DNA of 8,056 nt from Methylocystaceae bacterium (GTDB lineage Bacteria > Pseudomonadota > Alphaproteobacteria > Rhizobiales > Beijerinckiaceae). Positions within the stretch are counted from its first letter, which is position 1. The number at the start of each line of letters is the position of its first letter. The stretch is from positions 1-8,056 of the forward strand of contig PQAN01000161.1 in the NCBI GenBank assembly GCA_003105285.1, in the 5' to 3' direction. Positions 1 through 6,213 of this stretch are shown here, in pieces. Position numbers and translations under genes: made by a program. The notes under the pieces are model-generated. The model did not search any database and was not told the DNA's origin. It was given only the letters and a program-made list of their open reading frames with translations.

Positions 1-585
1 GCGGACAAGGTCGGCCAGTTCAACGAATATGGGACGCCCGGCGGCAAATATTATGTTCCCGGAGGCTTCACTTTCCCGATCCTGCAGTTTCGCAATCATC
101 GGGCGGAGCTCTATGGCTTCGACGTCTCCGGCCGCGTGAAGCTGTCCGAGACGGCGGAGCTCGGGCGCTTCGATCTATCCGGCGTCATCAGCTATGTTCA
201 CGGAAAGAACCTCGACACCGGCGACGGCCTCTATTTCATCATGCCGCTCAATGCGCGCTTCTCGCTCGATCACAGATTGGGGGGCTGGTCGAGCGGAATC
301 GAGCTGCAGCTCGTCGACAGCAAGACGCATGTCGCCGTCGTGCGCAACGAGTTCAAGACGCCGAGCTACGCTTTGCTCAATCTGCGCACGAGCTATGAAT
401 GGGACAATCTGCGCCTCGACCTCGGCATACAGAATGTAGCCGACACGCGCTATTTCCCGCCGCTCGGCGGCTTTTATTACGCCGGCTACAAACCCAACAG
501 CTACGCCAATACGACGCCGTTGGCCTATGGCCCGGTTCCCGGCCCCGGCCGTTCGTATTATGCTGGCGTCACGCTGAAGTTCTGA
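1..585 (+). CDS. TonB-dependent outer-membrane receptor, C-terminal fragment (5' end outside window)
   Basis: The reading frame is open from base 1, so the gene begins upstream and only about 194 C-terminal residues are present. The sequence alternates polar and aromatic residues in the manner of beta-barrel strands. It includes a segment like the 'GFDVSG' strand turn of TonB receptors, a late 'NLRTSYEWDNLRLDLGIQNVAD' type strand pair, and ends in YYAGVTLKF. A terminal phenylalanine on the last strand is the usual signal for outer-membrane barrel assembly. Such receptors take up ferric siderophores, haem, copper chelates, cobalamin or sugars using energy from TonB-ExbBD. The plug domain and TonB box, which help indicate substrate, lie outside the window, so no ligand can be named. 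A strong hairpin follows the stop codon, and an exported thioredoxin-fold gene starts 68 bases downstream on the same strand. Family assignment is confident; substrate is unknown. Confidence 0.9.
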   Translation, partial: ADKVGQFNEYGTPGGKYYVPGGFTFPILQFRNHRAELYGFDVSGRVKLSETAELGRFDLSGVISYVHGKNLDTGDGLYFIMPLNARFSLDHRLGGWSSGIELQLVDSKTHVAVVRNEFKTPSYALLNLRTSYEWDNLRLDLGIQNVADTRYFPPLGGFYYAGYKPNSYANTTPLAYGPVPGPGRSYYAGVTLKF

Positions 586-591
586 CGCTCG

Positions 592-618
592 CCGGCGCGT
601 CCCTCGCGGGCGCGCCGG
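592..618 (+). terminator. GC-rich hairpin between receptor and thioredoxin genes
   Basis: CCGGCGCG (592-599) pairs perfectly with CGCGCCGG (611-618). CCC (601-603) pairs with GGG (608-610) across a TCGC loop, leaving only T600 bulged. The 11 base pairs are nearly all G-C, but no T-run follows, so this is not a canonical intrinsic terminator. It could act as a transcription attenuator or an mRNA 3' stabiliser that separates receptor expression from the next gene. Confidence 0.5.
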
Positions 619-641
619 TCGACACTCGCTTTCGCCTTCAC

Positions 642-646
642 GGAGG
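642..646 (+). promoter_or_regulatory. Ribosome binding site setting the GTG start at 654
   Basis: GGAGG lies 7 bases before GTG at 654. It decides the start, because the frame is open well upstream and overlaps the receptor gene. The signal peptide begins immediately after this GTG, which supports the choice. Confidence 0.75.
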
Positions 647-653
647 TCCGATC

Positions 654-1232
654 GTGCTCCCGTCCGCCGTTCGTCTCGCCGCCGTGCTTTTCCTGCTCGG
701 CGGCGCCCCGGTCGCCGCCGAGATCATCGGACAGAGGATCGACCGCGCCGCCAGCGAAGAACAGATGACGGCGTCGCTGCGCCGCATCGAGCTCGTCGAC
801 GCGAGCGGCGCGAGGCTCGATTTGACGGCGCTGCTCGCCAACGGCAAACCGACCCTCATCACCCTTTGGGCGCATTGGTGCCCGAATTGCCGCGCGGAAA
901 TAGCCGGCTTCCACAAGATCGCCGCCGCTTGTCCCGACAAATGGAACATCGTGTTCGTCTCGTCGCGATTCGAGGACTACGCCGAGGACCTCGCGAAATT
1001 TCGCGGTTTCGGGCTGCCGTGGAAGATCTACGGCGTGTCGAAGCGCATGGCCTCCGACCCCGGCGAATATGACATTCTGCGCGCGTTCGTCGGCGCGACG
1101 TCGAATGGCGAGGTCCTCACGCCTCTGCATTATTTTGTTTCGTCGAAGGGCAAGGTCGACATGATCGTCAATGCGCGCATGGACTTCGCGGCGCCCCCGC
1201 GCCTCGCGGCGTTTTGCGCCGATCGACCTTAG
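654..1232 (+). CDS. Exported thioredoxin-fold protein (TlpA/ResA-like)
   Basis: This is a predicted 192-residue protein. The frame is open further upstream into the receptor gene. GTG at 654 is chosen because GGAGG at 642-646 sits 7 bases before it, and because it gives an N-terminus with a typical signal peptide: a hydrophobic stretch at residues 6-19, then APVAA with likely cleavage near residue 22. The mature part has the active-site motif WCPNC at 75-79 in the context 'TLITLWAHWCPNC', the usual beta-strand followed by CxxC. A TP pair at 156-157 just before a beta-strand fits the cis-proline of the thioredoxin fold. Family members are periplasmic disulfide reductases or oxidases, for example in cytochrome c maturation or copper-site assembly. 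The position directly behind a TonB receptor suggests an envelope or metal-related role, but that is inference. Extra cysteines lie at 93 and 188. The family is clear; the specific substrate is not. Confidence 0.85.
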   Translation: MLPSAVRLAAVLFLLGGAPVAAEIIGQRIDRAASEEQMTASLRRIELVDASGARLDLTALLANGKPTLITLWAHWCPNCRAEIAGFHKIAAACPDKWNIVFVSSRFEDYAEDLAKFRGFGLPWKIYGVSKRMASDPGEYDILRAFVGATSNGEVLTPLHYFVSSKGKVDMIVNARMDFAAPPRLAAFCADRP

Positions 1233-1301
1233 GTGCGATAAGATACGAGGAGTCGAAGCAAACGCCCTTCCGCCGGACGGAGGCGCCAGGGAGACGAAGA
1301 G

Positions 1302-2273
1302 TTGGAACTCGTCGCGACGCCCGACAATCCCATCCCGCCGGCCGGCTCGGCCGCCGCCATTCGCACGAGCGACGGCAGAGTCTTGCGCGCCGCGAGCTTT
1401 GCGCCGGGCGGCGCCCCGCGCGGCACGATCGCGGTGTTTCAGGGCCGCGCCGAATTCATCGAGAAATATTTCGAGACGATCGCCGAGCTGCTCGCGCGCG
1501 ATTTTCACGTCGTGACGCTGGATTGGCGCGGCCAGGGCGGGTCGGAGCGCGAGCTCGCCAATGCGCGCAAGGGCCATGTCGACGATTTCGCGCTCTATCA
1601 GCGCGACCTCGACGCCTTCCTGCATCGGCTCGTCGAGCGCCTCTGCCCACAGCCCTGGTTCGCGCTCGCCCATTCGATGGGCGCGGCGATCCTGCTCGAG
1701 CGCGCCCATTCCGGCCGCTCGCCGTTCCAGCGACTGGTCCTGACGGCGCCGATGATCGATGTCGAGGGACTGCGCTTCCCCAAAGGCGCGCGTGCGCTCG
1801 CCGACACTCTAGACATGTTCGGCCTCGGCGCGATGTTCATTCCGGGCGGCGATGGGGGCTCGCTGGTCGAGGAAAACTTCGCGGGCAACAAGCTCACCTC
1901 CGATGCGGCGCGTCTCGCCCGCAACGCCGACGTGCTGAGAACGGCGCCGCAACTCGCCGTCGGCGACCCGACGATCGGCTGGGTCAACGCCGCCTTCCGC
2001 CAGATGACGCTATTCGCCGCGCCGGAATATGCGCGCGAAATCCACACGCCGACGCTCGTCTTCACCTGCGGCCGCGACCGCCTCGTCTCCTCCCGCGCCA
2101 TCGAACGCTTCGCGCAGCGCCTGCCGGTCGCGTCGCTGGTCGAAATCCCCGGCGCACGGCATGAGGTGCTGATGGAGCGGGACGAATTGCGCGAGCAGTT
2201 CTGGGCGGCGTTCGACGCGTTCGTGCCGGGGGAGAGAGTGGAGGAGATCGTCTCCACGCTCGATCAGAACTGA
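1302..2273 (+). CDS. Alpha/beta hydrolase, lysophospholipase / monoacylglycerol lipase-like (PldB family)
   Basis: This 323-residue protein starts at TTG 1302, supported by AGGGAG at 1288-1293 eight bases upstream; no competing ATG is close. The order of motifs is that of the serine aminopeptidase S33 / PldB group. 'TLDWRGQGGS' at 72-81 is the strand-loop before the nucleophile region. AHSMG at 123-127 is the nucleophile elbow with Ser125. 'TCGRDRLVS' holds probable acid Asp259, and 'GARHEVLMERDELR' carries catalytic His287 in the sequence typical of this family. The likely reaction is hydrolysis of an acyl ester from a lysophospholipid or monoacylglycerol. There is no signal peptide, so it is probably cytosolic or peripherally membrane-bound. 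The elbow has alanine in place of the first glycine of GxSxG; this occurs in real enzymes and need not abolish activity. The gene lies 69 bases behind the thioredoxin gene and may or may not share its transcript. The symbol is left blank because substrate cannot be read from the sequence. Confidence 0.87.
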   Translation: MELVATPDNPIPPAGSAAAIRTSDGRVLRAASFAPGGAPRGTIAVFQGRAEFIEKYFETIAELLARDFHVVTLDWRGQGGSERELANARKGHVDDFALYQRDLDAFLHRLVERLCPQPWFALAHSMGAAILLERAHSGRSPFQRLVLTAPMIDVEGLRFPKGARALADTLDMFGLGAMFIPGGDGGSLVEENFAGNKLTSDAARLARNADVLRTAPQLAVGDPTIGWVNAAFRQMTLFAAPEYAREIHTPTLVFTCGRDRLVSSRAIERFAQRLPVASLVEIPGARHEVLMERDELREQFWAAFDAFVPGERVEEIVSTLDQN

Positions 2274-2332
2274 CCGAAGTCGTCTTCGTGAAGCGAGGCG
2301 CTCGCAGGGGCTCGATGTTCCGCATAGCGCCG

Positions 2333-2361
2333 GGAGCGGGCGGGCGTTCGCCGAGGGCTCC
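2333..2361 (+). terminator. Possible terminator after the hydrolase gene
   Basis: GGAGC (2333-2337) pairs with GCTCC (2357-2361) around an inner GGCG/CGCC stem at 2343-2352, followed by a short CTTT. The stem has internal mismatches and the T-run is only three bases, so this is a weak candidate. It lies between two convergent genes, where a terminator is expected. Confidence 0.3.
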
Positions 2362-2381
2362 TTTGCGCCAAACGCCTTCGC

Positions 2382-3170
2382 TTATAGTTTGTCGGTATCT
2401 CGAATGCTGACAGCAACTCGGATTAGGATCGCATCGACAAGTTCGGATGGGAGCAGTAATAGCGCCCGAATCACAAAATAGAGCATGCGCGGAAAAATGA
2501 TTTGGGCCTTGCCGTTCCTGAGCCCTTGCTGAATGATAATGGCCGCACGCTCCGCGCTCATCGCCATCGGCTTCGGCACCGAGAGATGGGCGTTGAAGGG
2601 AGTGCTCACAAAGCCGGGAATGATCAAACTGACCAATACACCGTATTTGCTCAGCGAGCTTCGCAGAGATTCTGCATAGAGATGAATTGCTGATTTGGTT
2701 GCGCAATAGGCGGGTGCATAGGGCAGACCATGAAGCGCAGCCATAGAGCCCATAAGCGCAATTTGGCCTGCTCCTCTGGCGCACATTCGCTGTATAATCG
2801 GCTGAACGGCGTTAATGACGCCAAAGACATTGATTTCGAAAGTCGAGAGAGTCGTTTCATGGTCCTCGATTATATTTTCGCGTGATAGGAGAGTTGACAC
2901 ACCTGCATTCGCGATCAGGAGATCGACTTGGTGTCGGTCATCCATTCTGAGAATAAATTCGTGCATTCGTTGCCGATCACGGACGTCGATGGCGCCGATT
3001 TCAATTGCGGCGCCGAGCGAACGACAATTCTCGGCGACTTCTTCCAGACGTTGCACATCCCGACCGATCAGAATGAGCGTCCTTCCAGGCTTGGAATAGG
3101 CGACGGCAAGCGCTCTCCCCATTCCGCTGGATGCTCCGGTAACGAGAACGGTCTCCGGAAATTTTGCCAT
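2382..3170 (-). CDS. Short-chain dehydrogenase/reductase (SDR family, NAD(P)-dependent)
   Basis: This 262-residue classical SDR is complete. Visible motifs are TGASSGMG at 11-18 (Rossmann nucleotide binding), NAG at 88-90, catalytic Asn114 in 'FEINVFG', Ser142 in 'MGSMAALHG', and the YxxxK pair Tyr155/Lys159 in 'YCATKSA', followed by PGFVSTPF. Arg37 after the second strand would fit NADP preference, but this is weak evidence. Residues about 226-255 form a hydrophobic C-terminal segment, which suggests membrane association, as in 3-ketosphinganine-reductase-like SDRs; that resemblance is only suggestive. The ATG at 3170 has no strong ribosome binding site, unlike most neighbours. Base composition differs from the flanks: a hand count gives 24 G+C of 60 in 2821-2880 against about 43 of 60 in 1921-1980. 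Codons such as CTA, CGA, ATT and GTT are common. It is convergent with the hydrolase gene and 167 bases from hisN, so probably a separate transcript. Acquisition by transfer is likely. Substrate is unknown. Confidence 0.88.
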   Translation of the reverse strand: MAKFPETVLVTGASSGMGRALAVAYSKPGRTLILIGRDVQRLEEVAENCRSLGAAIEIGAIDVRDRQRMHEFILRMDDRHQVDLLIANAGVSTLLSRENIIEDHETTLSTFEINVFGVINAVQPIIQRMCARGAGQIALMGSMAALHGLPYAPAYCATKSAIHLYAESLRSSLSKYGVLVSLIIPGFVSTPFNAHLSVPKPMAMSAERAAIIIQQGLRNGKAQIIFPRMLYFVIRALLLLPSELVDAILIRVAVSIRDTDKL

Positions 3171-3251
3171 AGCAGACGAATAGCGGAACGACCGCCGTAA
3201 GCGAAATCAAAACTTCGGATGCGCCACACCTAATTCAAATAATGTAGATAT

Positions 3252-3274
3252 TTCGCATAGAGTTCTCTTGCGAA
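3252..3274. promoter_or_regulatory. Long palindrome upstream of the SDR gene, candidate operator
   Basis: TTCGCA (3252-3257) and TGCGAA (3269-3274) are perfect inverted repeats. Between them AGAG (3259-3262) and CTCT (3265-3268) extend the symmetry, with one unpaired T at 3258 and a TT centre. The element lies 82-104 bases upstream of the SDR start, in an AT-richer stretch that should hold that gene's promoter. The size and symmetry fit a dimeric repressor site of TetR or similar type. No regulator gene is present in the window. Confidence 0.4.
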
Positions 3275-3337
3275 CATTAGGGAGTCGGCGCGTCTCGATC
3301 AGGGCGATGGCAGGGTCCGAGATGGGTCACAACCAGA

Positions 3338-4147
3338 CTACCCCGCCAACAACCTCAACGCCGCCTCGTGCGCCCGCCGGTCGCCGGCGGCGATGATCGC
3401 CCCGCCCTGCGCCGCCGATTCGCCGCTCCAGGTGGTGACGATCCCCCCCGCCCCTTCCACGATCGGAATGAGCGCGACGATGTCGTAAGGGTTCAGCCCC
3501 GTCTCGATGACGAGATCGACATGGCCGGCGGCGAGCGCGCAATAGGCGTAGCAGTCGCCGCCGTAGCGCGACAGGCGCGTCTCGTTCTCGACACGGCGGA
3601 AGGCGTCGAGCAGATCGTCGGCGATGAGCTTCGGCGAGGTCGTCATCAAAGTGGCGTCGGCGAGCCGCGCGCAGTCGCGCACTTTCAGCTTGCGCTCCTC
3701 GATCGCATGATGGCCGGCGTTCCGCCGCGACGGACCGCGCCAGACGGCCGCCTCGCCGTCGCCTGAAAATCGCTCGTGCGTGAAAGGCTGGTGCATCAGC
3801 CCGTAGCAGGGCCGGCCGCGATGCTCGAGGCCGATCAGGGTTCCCCATAGCGGCAGGCCGCAGATGAAGCTCTTGGTGCCGTCGATCGGGTCGAGCACCC
3901 AGACATATTCGGCGTCCTCGCGAGCGGAGCCGAATTCCTCGCCGATGATTCCGTGATCGGGAAACGTCGCCTCGATGAGGCGGCGCATGGCGATCTCGGC
4001 GGCGCGGTCGGCCTCTGTCACCGGATCGAAGGCGCCGCCGCGCGCCTTGTCTTCCGCCGCGAGGCTCGTGCGAAAGAACGGCAGGATCGCCTCGCCCGAC
4101 ACATCGGCGAGACGTTCGACGAATTTCTCGAAATCGACGGCTGTCAT
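3338..4147 (-). CDS. hisN: Histidinol-phosphatase, inositol-monophosphatase superfamily
   Basis: This 269-residue enzyme most likely dephosphorylates L-histidinol phosphate in histidine biosynthesis, in the cytosol with Mg2+. ATG at 4147 is preferred over the in-frame ATG at 4171 because AGGGGAGG at 4152-4159 lies just before it. Metal-binding motifs of the superfamily are present: GEE at 69-71, DPIDGT at 86-91 in 'WVLDPIDGTKSF', and Asp222 in 'PYDIVALIPIVEGAGG'. The stretches 'SFICGLPLWGTLIGL', 'LMHQPFTHERF' and 'RYGGDCYAYCALAAGH' match the HisN branch as I recall it from alphaproteobacteria, rather than general SuhB; note PYD where many family members have WD. It lies 39 bases behind the N-formylglutamate amidohydrolase gene on the same strand and is probably co-transcribed. 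A generic inositol-phosphatase activity is the main alternative. A second superfamily member, SuhB-like, is at the right end of the window. Confidence 0.85.
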   Translation of the reverse strand: MTAVDFEKFVERLADVSGEAILPFFRTSLAAEDKARGGAFDPVTEADRAAEIAMRRLIEATFPDHGIIGEEFGSAREDAEYVWVLDPIDGTKSFICGLPLWGTLIGLEHRGRPCYGLMHQPFTHERFSGDGEAAVWRGPSRRNAGHHAIEERKLKVRDCARLADATLMTTSPKLIADDLLDAFRRVENETRLSRYGGDCYAYCALAAGHVDLVIETGLNPYDIVALIPIVEGAGGIVTTWSGESAAQGGAIIAAGDRRAHEAALRLLAG

Positions 4148-4151
4148 ATGG

Positions 4152-4159
4152 CCTCCCCT
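4152..4159 (-). promoter_or_regulatory. Ribosome binding site for hisN
   Basis: On the minus strand AGGGGAGG precedes ATG 4147 by 4 bases (7 if the AGGGG part pairs). It supports the shorter hisN reading over ATG 4171, which lies upstream of this site. Confidence 0.65.
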
Positions 4160-4186
4160 CGGCGCGCCCATTGTGCGGGGCAGCGC

Positions 4187-5140
4187 CTATTCGGCCGCGG
4201 CGCGCTGCTCGCGCGGGCCGACGATCTGGGCGAGCAGGCGCGTCAATTCGCCGAGCCGGCCGGCGATCAGCTCGAAATCGTCGTTCTTCTGCAAATTCGA
4301 CTCGTCCATATAGAGGTTGCGCGCGATCTCGATCTGCACGGCGTGCCAGCCGGAGCCGGGCTTGCCGTAATGTTCGGTGATGAAGCCGCCGGCATAGGGC
4401 CGGTTGCGCTGCACGTGATAGCCCCATTGCCGCAGGCGGCTCTCGATGGCGTCGACGATGTCGGCCGAGCAGCTGGCGCCGAAGCGGTCGCCGATGACGA
4501 AATCCGCCCGGCGCTTTTCGCCGCGCGTCGACGTCGCGGTCTCCTTCGCGACATTGGAGGGCATGGAGTGGCAGTCGACGAGCACGGCGACGCCGAAACG
4601 CCGACGCGCGCGCTCCATCAGGCGGCGCAGAACGAGGTGATAGGGCTTGTAGAGACTGTCGATGCGATGCAGCGCATCCTCCACCTGCAGCCGCGCCGAA
4701 TAGATTTCGCGCGCGTCGGCGACGACCTTGGGGATCGTGCCGAGGCCGGCCGCGACCCTCAAGGAGCGCGTATTGGCGAAATCCGGCAGAGCGCTCTCGA
4801 ACATCTTCTGGTCGAGCTCATAGGGCTCGCGGTTCAAATCGAGATAGGCGCGCGGAAAATGGGCGCGCAGCAAAGGCGCGCCGACCGCCGTCGCCTGGCC
4901 GAACAGCGCATGGACATGCGCGTCCTCGGAACGGCGCAGGCTGACGACGTCGAGCCTGGAGCTCTCCAGAAAGCGCGCCGGATAGACGTCGCCCGAGTGC
5001 GGCGAGGAAAACACCAGCGGGCTCGTGAGCTCCTCCGGCTCCGCCAATTCGAAAGGCTGCCGAAGCTCGGGGTCCGACGGCCTGACGCTCGCGGCCAATG
5101 CTTCGGCAAGTTCAGGATCTGTCGTCGGCCCGCAACTCAT
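4187..5140 (-). CDS. N-formylglutamate amidohydrolase family protein
   Basis: The 317-residue reading starts at ATG 5140, where GAGG at 5151-5154 lies 10 bases upstream. ATG 5209 (GGGAG 11 bases upstream) and ATG 5188 and 5149 are also in frame. The first 20-odd codons of the longer form lack the third-position GC bias of the rest, which favours the shorter one. Family motifs in order are SSPHSG at 45-50, RSEDAHVHALFG at 70-81, FPRAYLDLNREPYELD at 95-110, DCHSMP at 189-194, 'NRPYAGGFITEHYG' at 246-259 and 'QIEIARNLYMDE' at 269-280. The histidines and acidic residues in these motifs are the probable zinc ligands of this metallohydrolase fold. The named reaction is N-formyl-L-glutamate to formate and glutamate, the last step of one histidine degradation route. 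However, no other hut gene is nearby and the partner is the biosynthetic hisN, so the true substrate may be another N-acyl amino acid. The family is secure; the reaction is not. Confidence 0.88.
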   Translation of the reverse strand: MSCGPTTDPELAEALAASVRPSDPELRQPFELAEPEELTSPLVFSSPHSGDVYPARFLESSRLDVVSLRRSEDAHVHALFGQATAVGAPLLRAHFPRAYLDLNREPYELDQKMFESALPDFANTRSLRVAAGLGTIPKVVADAREIYSARLQVEDALHRIDSLYKPYHLVLRRLMERARRRFGVAVLVDCHSMPSNVAKETATSTRGEKRRADFVIGDRFGASCSADIVDAIESRLRQWGYHVQRNRPYAGGFITEHYGKPGSGWHAVQIEIARNLYMDESNLQKNDDFELIAGRLGELTRLLAQIVGPREQRAAAE

Positions 5141-5365
5141 TTCGACCATACCTCGCGGCAAATCCTCACGTCCGAGGACCCGTGTCATTTCGATGAAGCA
5201 TAGCGCCATCGGCGCAAAGGCTCCCGTGTTTTCGTCTCGGCTACGCGAAATAAATGCCGGAGCCGGACATCGACGTCGAAACCAAGTTAACGTGACCTCA
5301 TGCTTTTTTCACCCGATTTTTACCCAACTGCGGCTCTATGCTGCTTGAATGATGCGAGGAGCGAG
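5141..5365. promoter_or_regulatory. Divergent promoter region of the amidohydrolase-hisN pair and cpdR
   Basis: The two start codons face away from each other across about 225 bases, so both promoters should be here. Visible elements are an inverted repeat TTTCG (5230-5234) / CGAAA (5246-5250), the 10-base palindrome TCGACGTCGA at 5270-5279, the palindrome GTTAAC at 5286-5291 (a CtrA half-site TTAAC is contained in it), and a direct repeat of a T-run plus ACCC at 5304-5314 and 5317-5325. I cannot assign -35/-10 boxes with confidence. Confidence 0.4.
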
Positions 5366-5740
5366 ATGACCGACAAGACCACCGCGAAAATCCTGCTGGC
5401 CGAAGACGACAACGACATGCGCCGCTTCCTCGTGAGGGCGCTGCAGACGGCGGGCTTCGCCGTCACCTCCTTCGACAACGGGCTGTCGGCTTACGACCAG
5501 TTGCGGGTCGAGCCGTTCGAGCTCCTGCTCACCGATATCGTCATGCCGGAGATGGACGGTATCGAGCTCGCCCGCCGCGCCACCGAGCTCGACCCCGACA
5601 TCAAGGTCATGTTCATCACCGGATTCGCCGCCGTCGCGCTCAATCCCGACAATCAGGCTCCCCGCCAGGCGAAAATCCTCTCCAAGCCCTTCCATTTGAA
5701 GGATTTGGTGAACGAGGTCCAGCGTCTGCTGGCGGCCTGA
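5366..5740 (+). CDS. cpdR: Single-domain response regulator CpdR
   Basis: This 124-residue receiver domain has no output domain. ATG 5366 is chosen over the in-frame ATG 5300 because GAGGAG at 5356-5361 precedes it and because the receiver fold begins here ('AKILLAEDD'). The acidic pocket is Glu13, Asp14 and Asp15, the phosphoacceptor is Asp57 in 'LLTDIVMPEMDG', the switch residue is Thr85 in 'FITGF', and the conserved lysine is Lys107 in 'SKPF'. The stretch 'FAAVALNP' after the switch residue is a signature I associate with CpdR. In Caulobacter, unphosphorylated CpdR primes ClpXP at the cell pole to degrade PdeA, McpA and, through RcdA and PopA, CtrA; CckA-ChpT phosphorylation switches it off. 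It is divergent from the amidohydrolase gene, an arrangement I recall from other Rhizobiales. The rcdA gene lies about 540 bases downstream on the opposite strand. The main alternative, an unrelated orphan CheY-like receiver, is less likely. Confidence 0.88.
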   Translation: MTDKTTAKILLAEDDNDMRRFLVRALQTAGFAVTSFDNGLSAYDQLRVEPFELLLTDIVMPEMDGIELARRATELDPDIKVMFITGFAAVALNPDNQAPRQAKILSKPFHLKDLVNEVQRLLAA

Positions 5741-5743
5741 TCT

Positions 5744-5771
5744 CGAAGGCAGCGCTTCGGGCATTCTTTTT
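5744..5771 (+). terminator. Possible weak terminator after cpdR
   Basis: CGAAG (5744-5748) pairs with CTTCG (5755-5759), followed 7 bases later by TTTTT at 5767-5771. The stem is only five base pairs and the T-run is displaced. An alternative GGCAG/CTGCC pairing (5748-5752 with 5773-5777) encloses the T-run. It is placed where a cpdR terminator would be expected. Confidence 0.3.
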
Positions 5772-5792
5772 CCTGCCGGCGAGGCGGCCAAA

Positions 5793-5821
5793 CTTGCTCC
5801 TTCGGGCGCATTGCGCTAAGA
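5793..5821 (+). promoter_or_regulatory. Candidate sigma-70-type promoter for rpmE
   Basis: CTTGCT (5793-5798) and CTAAGA (5816-5821) are separated by 17 bases. They resemble the rhizobial housekeeping pattern CTTGAC-N17-CTATAT, with four and three of six positions matched. Transcription would start about 70 bases before rpmE. The spacing is ideal but the -10 match is poor. Confidence 0.33.
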
Positions 5822-5898
5822 GCGCGGCCAAACGCCGCCAGCGCGACGCGCCATTGCGCGGAAAGTCGAGCGTCCCGCTCTCATGCAAGGACAAGAAG

Positions 5899-6129
5899 AT
5901 GAAAAAGGATATTCATCCCGATTACCACACGATCAAGGTCGTCCTGACCGACGGCACGGAATATTTCACGCGGTCGACCTGGGGCAATGAAGGCGACACG
6001 CTCAATCTGGACATCGACCCCAAGACGCATCCGGCCTGGACCGGCGGCTCGCAGCAATTGCTCGACCGCGGCGGTCGCCTGTCGCGCTTCAACTCCCGCT
6101 TCGGCAATCTGTCCTTCGGCAAGAAGTGA
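5899..6129 (+). CDS. rpmE: 50S ribosomal protein L31, cysteine-free (zinc-independent) form
   Basis: This 76-residue protein starts at ATG 5899, with AAGGA at 5887-5891 seven bases upstream. The opening MKKDIHPDYHTIKVVLTDG, the central 'TRSTWGNEGDTLNLDIDP' and 'HPAWTGGSQQLLDRGGRLSRFNSRFG' are the hallmarks of bacterial L31, which bridges the large and small subunits at the central protuberance. No cysteine is present, so it belongs to the form without the zinc ribbon; this is normal for alphaproteobacterial L31 and so not by itself a zinc-starvation paralogue. The gene is preceded by a 158-base gap with a candidate promoter and is convergent with rcdA, so it is probably a single-gene transcript. 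The longer upstream reading from 5794 is rejected because it has no L31 homology before this ATG. Confidence 0.96.
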   Translation: MKKDIHPDYHTIKVVLTDGTEYFTRSTWGNEGDTLNLDIDPKTHPAWTGGSQQLLDRGGRLSRFNSRFGNLSFGKK

Positions 6130-6139
6130 GGCTACGTCG

Positions 6140-6200
6140 GGCGTCCTCAGCCTCGTCTCCCCCTCCCCGCTTCGCCTGAGAGGGCCAGGGAGGGGACGCC
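6140..6200. repeat. C/G-rich imperfect inverted repeat, REP-like intergenic element
   Basis: GGCGTCC (6140-6146) pairs with GGACGCC (6194-6200). Inside, CGTC followed by C-rich sequence (6154-6168) can pair imperfectly with GGGAGGGGACG (6188-6198). Short C-rich/G-rich palindromes of this kind are scattered between genes in many alphaproteobacterial genomes. Only one copy is in this window, so its repeated nature cannot be shown here. Confidence 0.35.
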
Positions 6201-6213
6201 GAGATCGTCCCGT

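Noticed and set aside
1..1232. TonB receptor plus exported thioredoxin as a methanobactin or copper-uptake system
   Set aside because: No methanobactin precursor, MbnB/MbnC or other copper gene is visible, and the receptor's plug domain is outside the window; the idea cannot be supported.
558..1709. 383-codon open frame on the minus strand across the thioredoxin and hydrolase genes
   Set aside because: It is antisense to two genes with clear motifs and ribosome binding sites, is arginine/alanine-rich in the way of GC-rich shadow frames, and shows no domain.
3953..5203. 416-codon open frame on the plus strand opposite hisN and the amidohydrolase
   Set aside because: It is the longest open frame in the window but only a shadow: the minus-strand proteins carry full family motifs, while this translation resembles nothing and has no ribosome binding site.
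5899..6129. L31 without cysteines as a zinc-starvation paralogue
   Set aside because: The cysteine-free form is the normal L31 in many alphaproteobacteria, and no Zur box or zinc gene is nearby.
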